DNA from: Intestinibacillus massiliensis
GTDB lineage: Bacteria; Bacillota; Clostridia; Oscillospirales; Butyricicoccaceae
DNA: 64,000 bases
NCBI GenBank assembly: GCA_029267335.1
Contig: JAJUJC010000001.1
Span: 496,001-560,000 of the forward strand
Direction of reading: 5' to 3'
Shown here: positions 34,469 through 42,878 of the stretch, piece after piece
How positions within the stretch are numbered: position 1 is the first letter of the stretch
How the letters are laid out: the number at the start of each line of letters is the position of its first letter
Notes under the pieces: model-generated
Database searches by the model: none
Told to the model about the DNA's origin: nothing
The model's input: only the letters and a program-made list of their open reading frames with translations
Program-made: the position numbers and the translations under genes

Positions 34469-34751
34469 CGTAGAGACACCTCGCTTCTTTTATGCGCTCA
34501 AGCCCGGTGTCGTCTCCGTGTAGCTCGAAGCCGTAGTCCGTGAGCCGTATCTCGATAGGCTTCCCTGTGATCGTATTGTGCCCTCTAACGATACCGACGT
34601 CAACCTCTAACACTTCCAGACCGTCTACCGTGACGAGGAGGAGCTCGTCTTCCTGTAGGCCGCTACAGTGCTCACATATAGGAACAAGCTCGTTAAGTAT
34701 ATTCCCGACGATGCAGCTCGCTCGCTTCTTGGTACAAGCAACCTTACACAT
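34458..34751 (-). CDS. Cysteine-rich protein between tail gene and avd (97 aa)
   Basis: ATG at 34751 overlaps the upstream stop. The first 30 residues carry C2, C6, C13, C26 and C29 (CKVACTKKRASC ... ICEHC), a possible zinc site. The rest is beta-rich with repeated acidic stretches, ending YGFELHGDDTGLERIKEARCLYVGR. No family recognised. Coupled to both the preceding tail gene and avd, it is part of the fibre/DGR transcript. Confidence 0.68.
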   Translation of the reverse strand: MCKVACTKKRASCIVGNILNELVPICEHCSGLQEDELLLVTVDGLEVLEVDVGIVRGHNTITGKPIEIRLTDYGFELHGDDTGLERIKEARCLYVGR

Positions 34752-35055
34752 AGATTTTTCGGGCGATTGAGTCGTAAATGCCGGATGTGATCGCGACGCT
34801 GTCAACCGTGTCAAAGTTCTTTAAGAAGACATTGTTTGTCATGTTGTTGAGTGTGGCATCCTTAAGAACCTTGATTTCCTTCTGAGCGTCCGCAATGAGC
34901 CCGGCCTGGATGTTAGTCTCGTCGGTGACTAACTTAATACCTTCGTCCATGTGTCCGAGGTTTGTTTGACTTAACGGTGTCCCTTCTTGGATGACTTCTC
35001 CTGTTGCGACGTCTTCGACGTGGTCAAGCCATCCCACTTTCTCATAAGCTTTCAT
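34744..35055 (-). CDS. Tail-fibre-region protein (103 aa)
   Basis: Start taken at the ATG at 35055; an in-frame ATG at 35064 lies only three bases after GGAGG. After a short start (KAYEKVGWLDHVED) it reads GTPLSQTNLGHMDEGIKLVTDE, like the first segment of many phage tail-fibre proteins. It is probably a fibre base or adaptor between the gp48-like protein and the adhesin. No clear family. Confidence 0.65.
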   Translation of the reverse strand: MKAYEKVGWLDHVEDVATGEVIQEGTPLSQTNLGHMDEGIKLVTDETNIQAGLIADAQKEIKVLKDATLNNMTNNVFLKNFDTVDSVAITSGIYDSIARKIYV

Positions 35056-35371
35056 TGCTTGCATCTACCTCCATTTCTCGAATGTTGTATTTGAAGGCTA
35101 CATAAAGCCCCTTGCTTGTCGTCTTCGAGAAGCTGCGCCCGGTGGCCTCGGCGATGACATCGCCGTCCGTGTCAATGAGCTGCACGTTCTCAACCGTGCC
35201 GGAGACAGTATCGTCAAAGTAGACGTATACCTTCGCGCTCGTTCCCTCGACGATCTTGCGGAACGGACTCACGGTTTTAGGCTGCCCGTCGAGCGTGTAC
35301 GCTGCATGATCTACCGAGTTTACAAACCTTCGCCCGATCTTCTCAATTCCGACTTCTGTTAGTGTTTTCAT
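35042..35371 (-). CDS. Phage tail-region protein (109 aa)
   Basis: Beta-rich sequence of about 109 residues with VGIEKIGRRFVNSVDHAAYT and FKYNIREMEVD, adjacent to the gp48-like gene (ATG one base past its stop). It overlaps the next gene by 14 bases. Probably part of the tail tip or fibre network; family not recognised. Confidence 0.65.
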   Translation of the reverse strand: MKTLTEVGIEKIGRRFVNSVDHAAYTLDGQPKTVSPFRKIVEGTSAKVYVYFDDTVSGTVENVQLIDTDGDVIAEATGRSFSKTTSKGLYVAFKYNIREMEVDASNESL

Positions 35372-36214
35372 TTACTGGTTGCCTCCTTTCAAGTAAGTGC
35401 TTTGAGAGCACTTCGGATAATTATTGTCTCCGTCGTTCTCGCGAGATAGAACGTCAATGTTAGAGGAGAGCCCCTCATACATAACAAAGTCGCACGGCTG
35501 ATAGAACGACTCAGACGCGGCGATCGTTCCGACTCTCGGGAACTCAACATCTCCGCCGTCGCTCGTCCCATGTGCAGCCACAAGAGCCGTGAGTAGATGC
35601 CCTTCGTTTGCCACTCTTGGGAATATGCCACAAACGATCTCGCCGCAACGAGGATACCTTGAAGCACCAGATCGGAAGGTTGACAAAACTTCTATTGTCG
35701 CCCCCGTATCCATCCCATAGGAGGGTTTGCTGCTTCCTTCCTTAACCCGGCGAACCTCGGCGTCGATGACATCGAGATTATTGACGCCGGACTGTTTATC
35801 TCCTCTGAGGAATACAATGAACTCCGCCCATCTGTCGGTATCCTGTAACGAAAAGAGTTCGATATAGCTTCGCTCATATCCCAGAGCAGCCAGAGCCCGG
35901 AGTATGCCTTGCTTTGTTCCGGCTTCTTCTGCGATGATGCCCTTCATTGATAGGCGCGTCCTGTAGGCTTCTGTGCTTTCTCCTGCGAGTCTCGGCATCT
36001 CTCTGTCCTGCCCGTGTACCGGGAGCATGACAGAGCTCGCTGTGGCGACGTTAGCCTCGTCCCGTACTCGGAAGACGTCCTCTTTCATCCCGTCGAAGAT
36101 GCGGCCTATCACTTTGAAGAAGACGAAGAACTGGTTGACCGACCGCTTTCCTTTTTTCAAAGGGCCGAACAGAAGGTCAAACATGTACTCCCCAAATGTG
36201 TTAAACTGCTTCAT
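35372..36214 (-). CDS. Baseplate wedge/tail protein, gpI (Mu gp48)-like
   Basis: 280 aa. Begins MKQFNTFGEYMFDLLFGPLKKGKR and has the LPVHGQDREMPRLAGESTEAYRTRL and GTKQGILRALAALGYE motifs of P2 gpI/Mu gp48 tail proteins. It follows the gp47-like gene directly, the order found in Mu. It links the baseplate to fibres. Confidence 0.78.
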   Translation of the reverse strand: MKQFNTFGEYMFDLLFGPLKKGKRSVNQFFVFFKVIGRIFDGMKEDVFRVRDEANVATASSVMLPVHGQDREMPRLAGESTEAYRTRLSMKGIIAEEAGTKQGILRALAALGYERSYIELFSLQDTDRWAEFIVFLRGDKQSGVNNLDVIDAEVRRVKEGSSKPSYGMDTGATIEVLSTFRSGASRYPRCGEIVCGIFPRVANEGHLLTALVAAHGTSDGGDVEFPRVGTIAASESFYQPCDFVMYEGLSSNIDVLSRENDGDNNYPKCSQSTYLKGGNQ

Positions 36215-36218
36215 CGCC

Positions 36219-37352
36219 TCACTCCCTTCGTACCGTTACAGACACGGCTCCCAGGGTGACGACTTTATCCTTCGCAAGCTTGACGTCCTGCGAGGGGCTT
36301 GTAATCTCGACGTTTGTCGCCGATGCGTAGCCGCTGCGGATTGCATGGTTGATGTCCGATAGTCTCAGCTCGTAGAGCTTTCGACCCTTGCGGACTGCAA
36401 GGAGCTCAGAAAGTAGCGAGGAGACTTTGGTCTTAACTTCGTTGTCTTCCGCCGTGTCGCTTACTGTTACGGATACCGCCACATCTTGAGGCACGGTCAC
36501 AGAGCTTTTAACGAGCACGTCGTCGTATGGCCCGGTAATCAGATCAACGGCACTACGAACCTCGGACAGCAAGCCCTCGGTCGCTTCTCCTGCCGTGCCT
36601 GTTACAATGACGTCGATTGTACCTTGCCCTCGCGGGTGGTTGCAATCTGCTTGAGCAAACAAAACTCCGGGAACAGACTCAGCCGCATTGACAAACGTGT
36701 CCTCGATTGCTCTTGTCGCTCGCTCTGCCCACGAGCGAAGCCCTCTTGTGCGGAAGCTGTCGTCTTCCTCGGTGTCGCTGCCTTCTCTAACAATCCAGTT
36801 CTCGCCGTTGCTAATGGTTGAAACGCCGCTGAGGTATGTGAGGCTCTTTGTAATCTGTTCTTGAGGAACATTGTATCGGGAGCCTTCTGCCTCAGCCTCC
36901 ACCAGAACGTCGACCGTTCTTGAGCCTTTTTGTAGAACTGAGGCTTCAATGGTGAAGAAGCGAAGCTCCTCTCCGTTGATGTCCTTCTCTGTTTTGAAGA
37001 CGTGTCCCTTCGGTATTTTAACCGCGTCGGCTTGATCGTCTGTTCTTGACAGTGTCACAAACCCCTGTGTCTTTTGGGCTTTCTTTCGCTTCTTTGCGTA
37101 GTCCGCCGCCTTGATGTCAAGCCACGCGCCCCGCGCATGACTGACAAACATATTGTTTAGAACTGTGCGAAGGAGCTCGGTAAACTCGATCTTGATGCGG
37201 AGCACAATCATCATGATCGTGTAGAACACGCCGCCCGAGTGGAAGTTCGAGACAACGAAACCTTCCTCCTTCAGCTCTGCGATAGTCGCTTCCTTTAGCT
37301 CTTCAAGCTCGGGGACTGGAAGCACCTCGTCGAGTATTTCTTTATCAATCAC
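36219..37352 (-). CDS. Baseplate J (Mu gp47)-like protein
   Basis: 377 aa from a GTG at 37352 that overlaps the gp46-like stop. Motifs GAWLDIKAADYAKKRK and GFVTLSRTDDQADAVKIPKGHVFKT, then AEAEGSRYNVPQEQI and SGVSTISNGENWIVREGSDTE, are those of the baseplate J family. It should form the baseplate wedge. Confidence 0.9.
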   Translation of the reverse strand: MIDKEILDEVLPVPELEELKEATIAELKEEGFVVSNFHSGGVFYTIMMIVLRIKIEFTELLRTVLNNMFVSHARGAWLDIKAADYAKKRKKAQKTQGFVTLSRTDDQADAVKIPKGHVFKTEKDINGEELRFFTIEASVLQKGSRTVDVLVEAEAEGSRYNVPQEQITKSLTYLSGVSTISNGENWIVREGSDTEEDDSFRTRGLRSWAERATRAIEDTFVNAAESVPGVLFAQADCNHPRGQGTIDVIVTGTAGEATEGLLSEVRSAVDLITGPYDDVLVKSSVTVPQDVAVSVTVSDTAEDNEVKTKVSSLLSELLAVRKGRKLYELRLSDINHAIRSGYASATNVEITSPSQDVKLAKDKVVTLGAVSVTVRRE

Positions 37353-37758
37353 TTGTTACCACCTCCACACTTACCGCGTCGATGATGACGTTCAGTTCCC
37401 GGCGTTCTGACTCCTCCGAAAATTGGAACGAGCAGTATAGCCGGAAGGTATCGTCTTCATGGTCGACGGTTACTTGAATACTTTCCGGGAGGATGACCTC
37501 CCTTTTCTGTAGACCGAGCCTTGCGCGCTGCACAATCTCAAGCCTCGTGAGTTCGTCATCCTCGCTTTGGATGAAGTCGTACAAGCTCCACCCGAAGTCA
37601 GCATCATAGAATAGATCGCCCTTCTGCGTGAGAGCTTCGAGGATGATGTTCTGATAGAGACATTCGAGACCGGAGCAGAGCGGCGCGTCTCCGTCTGCCG
37701 CTTGTGTAAGCTGCCAGTCCGAAGACAGGCGAATATCGGTGTCTGATAGACCCGTCAC
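37345..37758 (-). CDS. gpW/gp25-type baseplate protein (Mu gp46)
   Basis: 137 aa. Contains DGDAPLCSGLECLYQNIILEALTQKGDLFYDADFGWSLYDF, the gp25-like lysozyme-type baseplate fold in all contractile tails, and an ending rich in beta-strands. It overlaps its neighbours by four bases on one side and eight on the other. Confidence 0.88.
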   Translation of the reverse strand: MTGLSDTDIRLSSDWQLTQAADGDAPLCSGLECLYQNIILEALTQKGDLFYDADFGWSLYDFIQSEDDELTRLEIVQRARLGLQKREVILPESIQVTVDHEDDTFRLYCSFQFSEESERRELNVIIDAVSVEVVTSD

Positions 37759-38117
37759 AATACCACCTCCCCAATGATTGCCGGAGAGATGTCTCCGTAG
37801 GCAAACGCTACCGCGACCACCGCTCCGCTTTGGAACTGTTTCTTAGACCTAATTCCGGGGAGAGGAGGGAAGTCTTCATCGACATTCCCGAAGCGGTCTA
37901 TAATCGTAAGACCGTACTCATACCACGAAGCCACAATATGCCCTCTGTAGCTTCCCCCGGACTCGTCGTTGTAAATGACGAGCTCCTCGAGCTCGTAGGT
38001 CTCGGCGAGCTTCTTCGCTGACGAAACGATCGCATAGGAAACGGCGGGGAGCGTCAAGTGCGGATAGTCAGCGGTGAGGGTCTTTGTTATGACGCTCTTG
38101 ACCATTTGTTCAAGCAT
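37755..38117 (-). CDS. Baseplate spike/assembly protein (Mu gp45 position)
   Basis: 120 aa from the ATG at 38117, preceded by AGGAGGGG. A short helical start (MLEQMVKSVITKTLTADYP) leads to an OB-like beta domain (GSYRGHIVASWYEYGLTIIDRFGNVDEDFPPLPG) as in gpV/gp45 spike proteins. No metal-binding HxH tip is visible. Position and fold support the call. Confidence 0.72.
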   Translation of the reverse strand: MLEQMVKSVITKTLTADYPHLTLPAVSYAIVSSAKKLAETYELEELVIYNDESGGSYRGHIVASWYEYGLTIIDRFGNVDEDFPPLPGIRSKKQFQSGAVVAVAFAYGDISPAIIGEVVL

Positions 38118-38139
38118 TGGCGTCCCCTCCTTTCTGGTT

Positions 38140-38895
38140 TCAAAAATAGATTTTTGTGCGGATGAAGCCCGAGTCATTGGTTGCAGATACGACCTTCTTG
38201 ACCTCGAACTCTCCGCTCACTTGTGGGTGTATTACATTGATGTTGTGCGAGTGCTTCACGAATGGAGCGGAGACCGTTTCCAGTTCCCAGACGCCCCCGG
38301 TTCTCGTAAGGCCGAGAATATTGACTCCATACTCGAAGGCGTAAACCTTCTTTTGTTCCGGGCGTTCTCCCCAATAAAACACGCCGCCAGAGAAGAAGAA
38401 CTTCTTCTTGATGCCCCATGCAGCATGTACCGCATTGATCGCCTGGATGACGTTCATTTTTCGGATAGGGACTTGCTTTCGTTCTGGGTATCCCTGTGAC
38501 GAGAGCTTCATCTTCGTGACTCCTGCTTGTGACAAGAAGTAGGAGATCATCTCCTGGGGCGTTGTGTTGAGAAAAGTGTTGTTGATCGTGGTCTCTTCAA
38601 GAAGCAGCATATCATCTTTGAGGTTGACCTCATTTGCAAAGCCGCCCCCGTCGTAGCCTTGAGCAACATACCCGGAGAACACTTCCTCGAAACTGTTGTT
38701 ATACCCGAGATTGATGACTGCCGGGTCTTTTTTGTTGAGGCTTATCTTTGGCTGATACTGCTCCGTAAAGCGTACCTTTGCCCAATCAAAGTATGAGTCC
38801 TGCGAGGAGAATACTTCAAGCTCGACGCCTTGGTCGAAACAATAGGAGCCCACACGAGCCTCAATTTGCGGATAGTAAAGTTCGGTTATCTCCAC
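38140..38895 (-). CDS. Baseplate hub/late control D-like protein (Mu gp44 position)
   Basis: 251 aa, starting MEITELYYPQIEARVG, with beta-rich repeats and the segment NVIQAINAVHAAWGIKKKFFFSGGVFYWG, as in phage late control gene D-type hub proteins. It lies where Mu has gp44 (P), between the gp43-position gene and the spike. Confidence 0.72.
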   Translation of the reverse strand: MEITELYYPQIEARVGSYCFDQGVELEVFSSQDSYFDWAKVRFTEQYQPKISLNKKDPAVINLGYNNSFEEVFSGYVAQGYDGGGFANEVNLKDDMLLLEETTINNTFLNTTPQEMISYFLSQAGVTKMKLSSQGYPERKQVPIRKMNVIQAINAVHAAWGIKKKFFFSGGVFYWGERPEQKKVYAFEYGVNILGLTRTGGVWELETVSAPFVKHSHNINVIHPQVSGEFEVKKVVSATNDSGFIRTKIYF

Positions 38896-38907
38896 GGTAT
38901 GACCTCC

Positions 38908-39486
38908 TTAGTACGGCATCTGAGAGACACGGTTCATAGCCGCCGACGAGCTTGCGTCATCTACGGCGGGAGACTTCCCTCTGTTACTGCTTAAGTAATT
39001 CTTGTAGTCAGAGTTTAAGCTGCTCGCCGTCTGAGCTGTCGCTTTGCCCGAGGAGCTGCCGGAACCGCTTTTCTTTGCTGCGATTGTCTGGGGGATGTAC
39101 TCCCAGAACTCAAGCGTAACAGAGAGTTGATCTTTCTTGCTTTCTGCCTTGTGGCTTAGGTTCTTAAAGAGCACCTTATCAATGCCGTGGGCTGCTGTGT
39201 CTTCACTTACAATAGGAATAGGCTGCGGTACTGCTTGCCCCGGTTTTCGGAAGATCGCCCGGAGCGTTGCGAGCCTCTGGTACTTCGTGCTTGAGCCTAC
39301 ATTGTCGAGAATGAGCTCGATGTTGACCTTTGCATCCTCGTACCCGGTAGCCTGTTTCGGCTTGGCTGCGCTGCCTTCTACTTCTTGCTCGTCAATCTTC
39401 GCCGTCTCCTTGACCTCAATACTTTTGAGGAGGCCAGGGAGGACGACCCCGTTCACTTTGACGAGTTGGTCTTCAACGTAAATCAT
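38908..39486 (-). CDS. Tail protein in Mu gp43 (DNA circulation) position
   Basis: 192 aa. A beta domain (VKVNGVVLPGLLKSIEVKE, AKVNIELILDNVGSSTKYQ, LATLRAIFRKPGQAVPQP) is followed by a low-complexity Ser/Gly/Lys tail from about 140. In tail operons a domain like this joins the tape measure to the hub. The gene starts 16 bases after the tape-measure stop. Family is uncertain. Confidence 0.65.
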   Translation of the reverse strand: MIYVEDQLVKVNGVVLPGLLKSIEVKETAKIDEQEVEGSAAKPKQATGYEDAKVNIELILDNVGSSTKYQRLATLRAIFRKPGQAVPQPIPIVSEDTAAHGIDKVLFKNLSHKAESKKDQLSVTLEFWEYIPQTIAAKKSGSGSSSGKATAQTASSLNSDYKNYLSSNRGKSPAVDDASSSAAMNRVSQMPY

Positions 39487-39501
39487 GGTCGCCCTCCTTT
39501 C

Positions 39502-41886
39502 TTAAGCCGGTTCTGGTTGCGCGTCCGTGTCGACCTCGCCGCCGTTTGCGTTGGTGTAGTCCTCCACTTCCTTGAGAAGAGAGAGGAGGAGCTGCAAGTC
39601 TTTGATTTTCTTGACATCAACTTGCATGAGAAGCTTTTGGATGATGACGTTCTTCTCGCCGCCAGAGCGCGAGCCTTCGCCGTCATCTTGGTTTTGCTGA
39701 GGCTCTCCGCCGAGCTTTACCTTTTTTGCGGGTTCTCTGGTGAGTGTCCCGTCTACCTTTTGGAAGCCCTTTTCAACGGCTTTCGCGGGTGCATCCTGCG
39801 CCAATGCGACGCCGTCCGCAAAGGTTGTCATCGTCCTTTGACCCGATAGGGTGAGGGTGGAGAGTGGGCCTTCTTTTGCGTCCGAGTGCGGGAACAGGTT
39901 CTTGACCTTGCCGAAGATGTTCTTCACGGCATTGACGGGAGCCATAGCCACCGACTTGATGCCATCAACAAATGTTGTAATGAGCCGCTTTCCGGCTTCT
40001 CCAAACCAGGAGATTTTCTCCTGTATCCATGTCACCACGTTATTGAAGCCTTGCCGGATGAAGTCAATCCCCTGGGCGATGCCTTGTCCTATGCCTTGGA
40101 AGAACCCGAGGAACGCTTGGAAGCCTCCTTGTAGCCACTGGATACCCGCCGAGACTGCATTGCAACATGCGTCCCATGCACTGCGAAGCCACGCGGTAAC
40201 GGAGTCCCAATTCTGCCAGAGCAGTATGATAGCAGCAACAAGGGCGATGATCGCTATAATTATCCATGTGATCGGGTTAGCCAGGAGTGCAGCGGTAAAG
40301 CTCCATACCCCGGCAATAAGCCCGGGAAGGGCGGTCACTGCTGTTACAATCGCCTGTTTTGCCATTCCAATAAGCCCGAGAGCCATGTTCTTGAGAGCCG
40401 TAACGCCAGAGATTGCGGCGGTCTTTGCCATACTTGCAATGTTGACAGCTACGTTTTTAATGCCCGTTATCGCCGTAGAGCCCGCCGTCTTCATGACGGA
40501 GAACCCTTTCTTAATACCGTCCCCGGCGTACAGGGCCATAATATGAACGGTATCTAATAGGTCTGGTATCTTACTTATAGCTCGGGCAAACCCTCCGACG
40601 AACCCCGCCGTCTTTGTGAGAACGAGGCCGACGTCGCCAACAACGGCGATCGTAGTGCCCGCAACCGTGAGGAAGCCGCCGATAGCAAGAACAACGAGCA
40701 TAATAACTCGGACGAGCTCCTGGTTATCTTCTATCCATGTCGCGACCTTTGAGAGTAGTTGCTCACCTTTTCCCATAAGATCGTTGACTGTTGGTAGTAA
40801 GCTGTTACCGATAGACTCCTTGACGTTTTGGATGCGCTGCGTCAATCTCTCAAACCGCTCCGGCTCGGTCTCCTGCATCGCGGACGCCATCTCTCGGGCG
40901 ACTCCTGCGCCGGAGCCGAGGGAGTCGTACATCCCGACGATGTTGTCCTGTAGGTCGCCGACCTTGTTATACATGAGGTCGATCAGCGCGACGGCTTCGG
41001 TATCTCCGAACGCCTTTTGAAGTTCTACCTTCTCAGCGGCGTCCATCGTCTCGCCGAACTTTCCTCTCAGTTTGTCGAGGATCTCCGGCATACTGAGCAG
41101 TTGGTTGTTGGTGTCTGTGAACTTTAGGCCGAGCTCCTCGCCGCCCTTGACCGCCGAACGAAGGAAGGCTTTATACTTGGTTCCCGCCTCAGCTCCTCCC
41201 ATCGTGGCCTGTAACATGCCGAGGATAGAGAGCTGCTCTTCAAGCGGCACGTTTGCCGTAGTCGCCGAACCGCCGAGGGTTTGGATGGATTGCGCCATGC
41301 CGGAGCCCGTCGTCTTGAACTGCTGCACCGATTTCGCGATACCCGCCGAGAACATTTCCCCGAACTCCATATCGGATAGGTCGTTATAGTAGTCCTTATA
41401 GATGCCGTACCCCGTGGCAAAGAGGGAGGTCATCTCTGCCGCCGTTGACTTCGTTGCCTTGCCCGTAAGTGCTGCGAGACTCGTCATATCGGCGACGCCC
41501 TCGTCTGATAGAGAAGCAATGCCGGACTTGATGTCATAAGCCGCCGTGATGAAGTCCGACTTTGTCGTGCCGCTCCATTGATCGGAGAAGCTCTTCGCGG
41601 CATCTTCGACGGCCTGTAGGTCTTTGACGCCCAGAGAGGACAGCTCTCCGATTGCCTTTCTTGTGGCGAATGTAGCTTGAACCGGGGCGAGTGTGGCGTC
41701 TGTGATCTGCGCTCCGACGCCCGCCATGACTGCGCCCGTTTTTGTGATATTCCCGAGGGTTTGGTTCATGCCCTCGAGCTTTGAGACCGAGTTGCCGACG
41801 CTCGACTGAACGCCCGCCATTGGGCCCGTTAGGTTGTCGATCATATTCATAATGAGCGACAATTTGAATACAGACTCTAAACTCAC
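39502..41886 (-). CDS. Phage tail tape measure protein
   Basis: 794 aa from a GTG at 41886 after GGAGGTG. The N-terminal third is a helical TP901-type domain (KAIGELSSLGVKDLQAVEDAAKSFSD, SVQQFKTTGSGMAQSIQTLGGSATTANVPLEEQLSILGMLQATMGG, AFGDTEAVALIDLMYNKVGD). Hydrophobic helices lie near 390-420 and 520-560, and a repetitive region 560-690 ends in the basic C-terminus. Length sets the tail length. A plus-strand cargo gene with its own promoter starts within 52 bp of this start. Confidence 0.92.
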   Translation of the reverse strand: MSLESVFKLSLIMNMIDNLTGPMAGVQSSVGNSVSKLEGMNQTLGNITKTGAVMAGVGAQITDATLAPVQATFATRKAIGELSSLGVKDLQAVEDAAKSFSDQWSGTTKSDFITAAYDIKSGIASLSDEGVADMTSLAALTGKATKSTAAEMTSLFATGYGIYKDYYNDLSDMEFGEMFSAGIAKSVQQFKTTGSGMAQSIQTLGGSATTANVPLEEQLSILGMLQATMGGAEAGTKYKAFLRSAVKGGEELGLKFTDTNNQLLSMPEILDKLRGKFGETMDAAEKVELQKAFGDTEAVALIDLMYNKVGDLQDNIVGMYDSLGSGAGVAREMASAMQETEPERFERLTQRIQNVKESIGNSLLPTVNDLMGKGEQLLSKVATWIEDNQELVRVIMLVVLAIGGFLTVAGTTIAVVGDVGLVLTKTAGFVGGFARAISKIPDLLDTVHIMALYAGDGIKKGFSVMKTAGSTAITGIKNVAVNIASMAKTAAISGVTALKNMALGLIGMAKQAIVTAVTALPGLIAGVWSFTAALLANPITWIIIAIIALVAAIILLWQNWDSVTAWLRSAWDACCNAVSAGIQWLQGGFQAFLGFFQGIGQGIAQGIDFIRQGFNNVVTWIQEKISWFGEAGKRLITTFVDGIKSVAMAPVNAVKNIFGKVKNLFPHSDAKEGPLSTLTLSGQRTMTTFADGVALAQDAPAKAVEKGFQKVDGTLTREPAKKVKLGGEPQQNQDDGEGSRSGGEKNVIIQKLLMQVDVKKIKDLQLLLSLLKEVEDYTNANGGEVDTDAQPEPA

Positions 41887-41900
41887 GCTTTTCTTTCACC

Positions 41901-41931
41901 TCCTGATCTGATATACTGGAAGCAAAGGAGG
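41901..41931 (+). promoter_or_regulatory. Promoter and ribosome-binding site of plus-strand cargo gene
   Basis: Extended -10 TG-A-TATACT (TATACT at 41912-41917) without a strong -35, then AAGGAGG at 41925-41931 before the ATG at 41939. The promoter lies in the same 52 bp that carry the tape-measure ribosome-binding site on the other strand. Confidence 0.6.
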
Positions 41932-41938
41932 CGGTAGT

Positions 41939-42184
41939 ATGACCTTGATATTTGTTATGTTGAAGGTGCTTGTGTTTGCTCTGTGCGCCGGGGCGATCGT
42001 TTCCGTTATTGTGTTTGTTCCATTAGGTCTATATGTCATTCCATACGCCCTGTGGGTAGGGCGTGAGCAGACTATGGGTAGACAGAAGGACAAACTCCAA
42101 AAGGGCGAAAATGTATTCCGCACCGCAAAGAACGCGACAAAACTCTATAAAGCATGGATAACCAGGCAGGAGCCGACCTTTTGA
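41939..42184 (+). CDS. Plus-strand membrane protein (moron), 81 aa
   Basis: ATG at 41939 after AAGGAGG. The first 40 residues are two hydrophobic stretches (IFVMLKVLVFALCAGAIV, then VFVPLGLYVIPYALWV), and the C-terminal half is basic and soluble (RQKDKLQKGENVFRTAKNATKLYK). It is transcribed against the tail operon, with its own promoter and terminator, which is the mark of a moron. Small membrane morons often act in superinfection exclusion; here function is unknown. Confidence 0.72.
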   Translation: MTLIFVMLKVLVFALCAGAIVSVIVFVPLGLYVIPYALWVGREQTMGRQKDKLQKGENVFRTAKNATKLYKAWITRQEPTF

Positions 42185-42200
42185 GGTCGGTTCTTTTTTT
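42174..42200 (+). terminator. Terminator of the plus-strand cargo gene
   Basis: GAGCCGACCT and AGGTCGGTTC form a hairpin (about 42171-42193) around a short loop at the gene end, followed by seven T residues on the plus strand. Confidence 0.85.
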
Positions 42201-42426
42201 ATTCCGAGAACACCTCAGAGATTGCCCGAGACATTATCCCTTGCTCAAGCTCTTGCACATACCTCGCACGGGCGACATACCTCATAAACTCTTCGAGATC
42301 AATCGCCTCGATGTCAAACCCCTCTAAGCAAGCCGGAGGGAGGAAGCGGTATATTTCCAGAAGCCCGGCTTCAACCACGTTCCCCCGTATCTCCGAGAGC
42401 TGCTCGCTTAGAGCATCTTCAAATTT
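42199..42426 (-). CDS. Tail assembly chaperone, -1 frameshift extension
   Basis: An open frame in the -1 register continues from the heptamer AAATTTG (42426 to 42420) to a TAA at 42199-42201. It adds about 73 residues, EDALSEQLSEIRGNVVEAGL, then IYRFLPPACLEGFDIEAIDL and YVARARYVQELEQG. It has no start codon or ribosome-binding site of its own, and it begins within the last codons of the upstream gene. This is the G/GT arrangement found before tape measures in many phages. Confidence 0.85.
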   Translation of the reverse strand, partial: KFEDALSEQLSEIRGNVVEAGLLEIYRFLPPACLEGFDIEAIDLEEFMRYVARARYVQELEQGIMSRAISEVFSE

Positions 42427-42842
42427 GTTTGCTTGGAGAGGCCGAGCATACCGAGCAGCTTCTCACCAATGGAGAGAGCCAGAGCCGGATACTCCTCAAG
42501 GTCGGCTTCTAACGCTGCCTTGCTTTCCTCCGTGACGTTGTCGAACAAGAACGTCTTGAGGGCCTTTGTCGCGCCCTGCGCGGTGGTCTTGACGTAGCGG
42601 TCGTAGCTCCCGGTCGAGGGCTTCTTGAAGAAATATTCGACCGTCTTCTCGGTCTCGTCGTCAACGTCAATCGTCGCACCGACGCGATAGACCTTTCCAT
42701 ATTTCGCCTTAAGCTCCTCGGCTCGCTTTTTCTTCTCAGCCTCAGCGGAGAGCATAGCTTCAACCGCTCCACCGGGGGCGAGTGCCCCTTTGATTACGCC
42801 CACCGCTTCCGCAATGTCGTTCGTTTTCTTCATATCTTCCAT
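42408..42842 (-). CDS. Tail assembly chaperone (0-frame product)
   Basis: 144 aa, AGGAGG before the ATG. Soluble, lysine/glutamate-rich, with AEEKKKRAEELKAKYGKVYRV-like helical segments, GATIDVDDETEKTVEYFFKKP and a C-terminus ALSIGEKLLGMLGLSKQTNLKML. Its last codons contain the slippery site ACA-AAT-TTG. The position directly before the tape measure and the frameshifted partner make the role clear. Confidence 0.85.
   Translation of the reverse strand: MEDMKKTNDIAEAVGVIKGALAPGGAVEAMLSAEAEKKKRAEELKAKYGKVYRVGATIDVDDETEKTVEYFFKKPSTGSYDRYVKTTAQGATKALKTFLFDNVTEESKAALEADLEEYPALALSIGEKLLGMLGLSKQTNLKML
42420..42426 (-). promoter_or_regulatory. -1 programmed frameshift slippery site
   Basis: A-AAT-TTG in the zero frame, a perfect X-XXY-YYZ heptamer with both codons re-pairing as AAA-TTT. 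A weak hairpin (GCTC-TAAGC-GAGC) follows eight bases later. The -1 frame is open for 73 codons. Confidence 0.82.
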
Positions 42843-42878
42843 GATAAAATCCTCCTATCAATTATTTTGAGATAACGC

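Noticed and set aside
41896-42123. 75-codon minus-strand frame opposite the moron gene
   Set aside because: The plus-strand gene has promoter, AAGGAGG and terminator; this frame has none.
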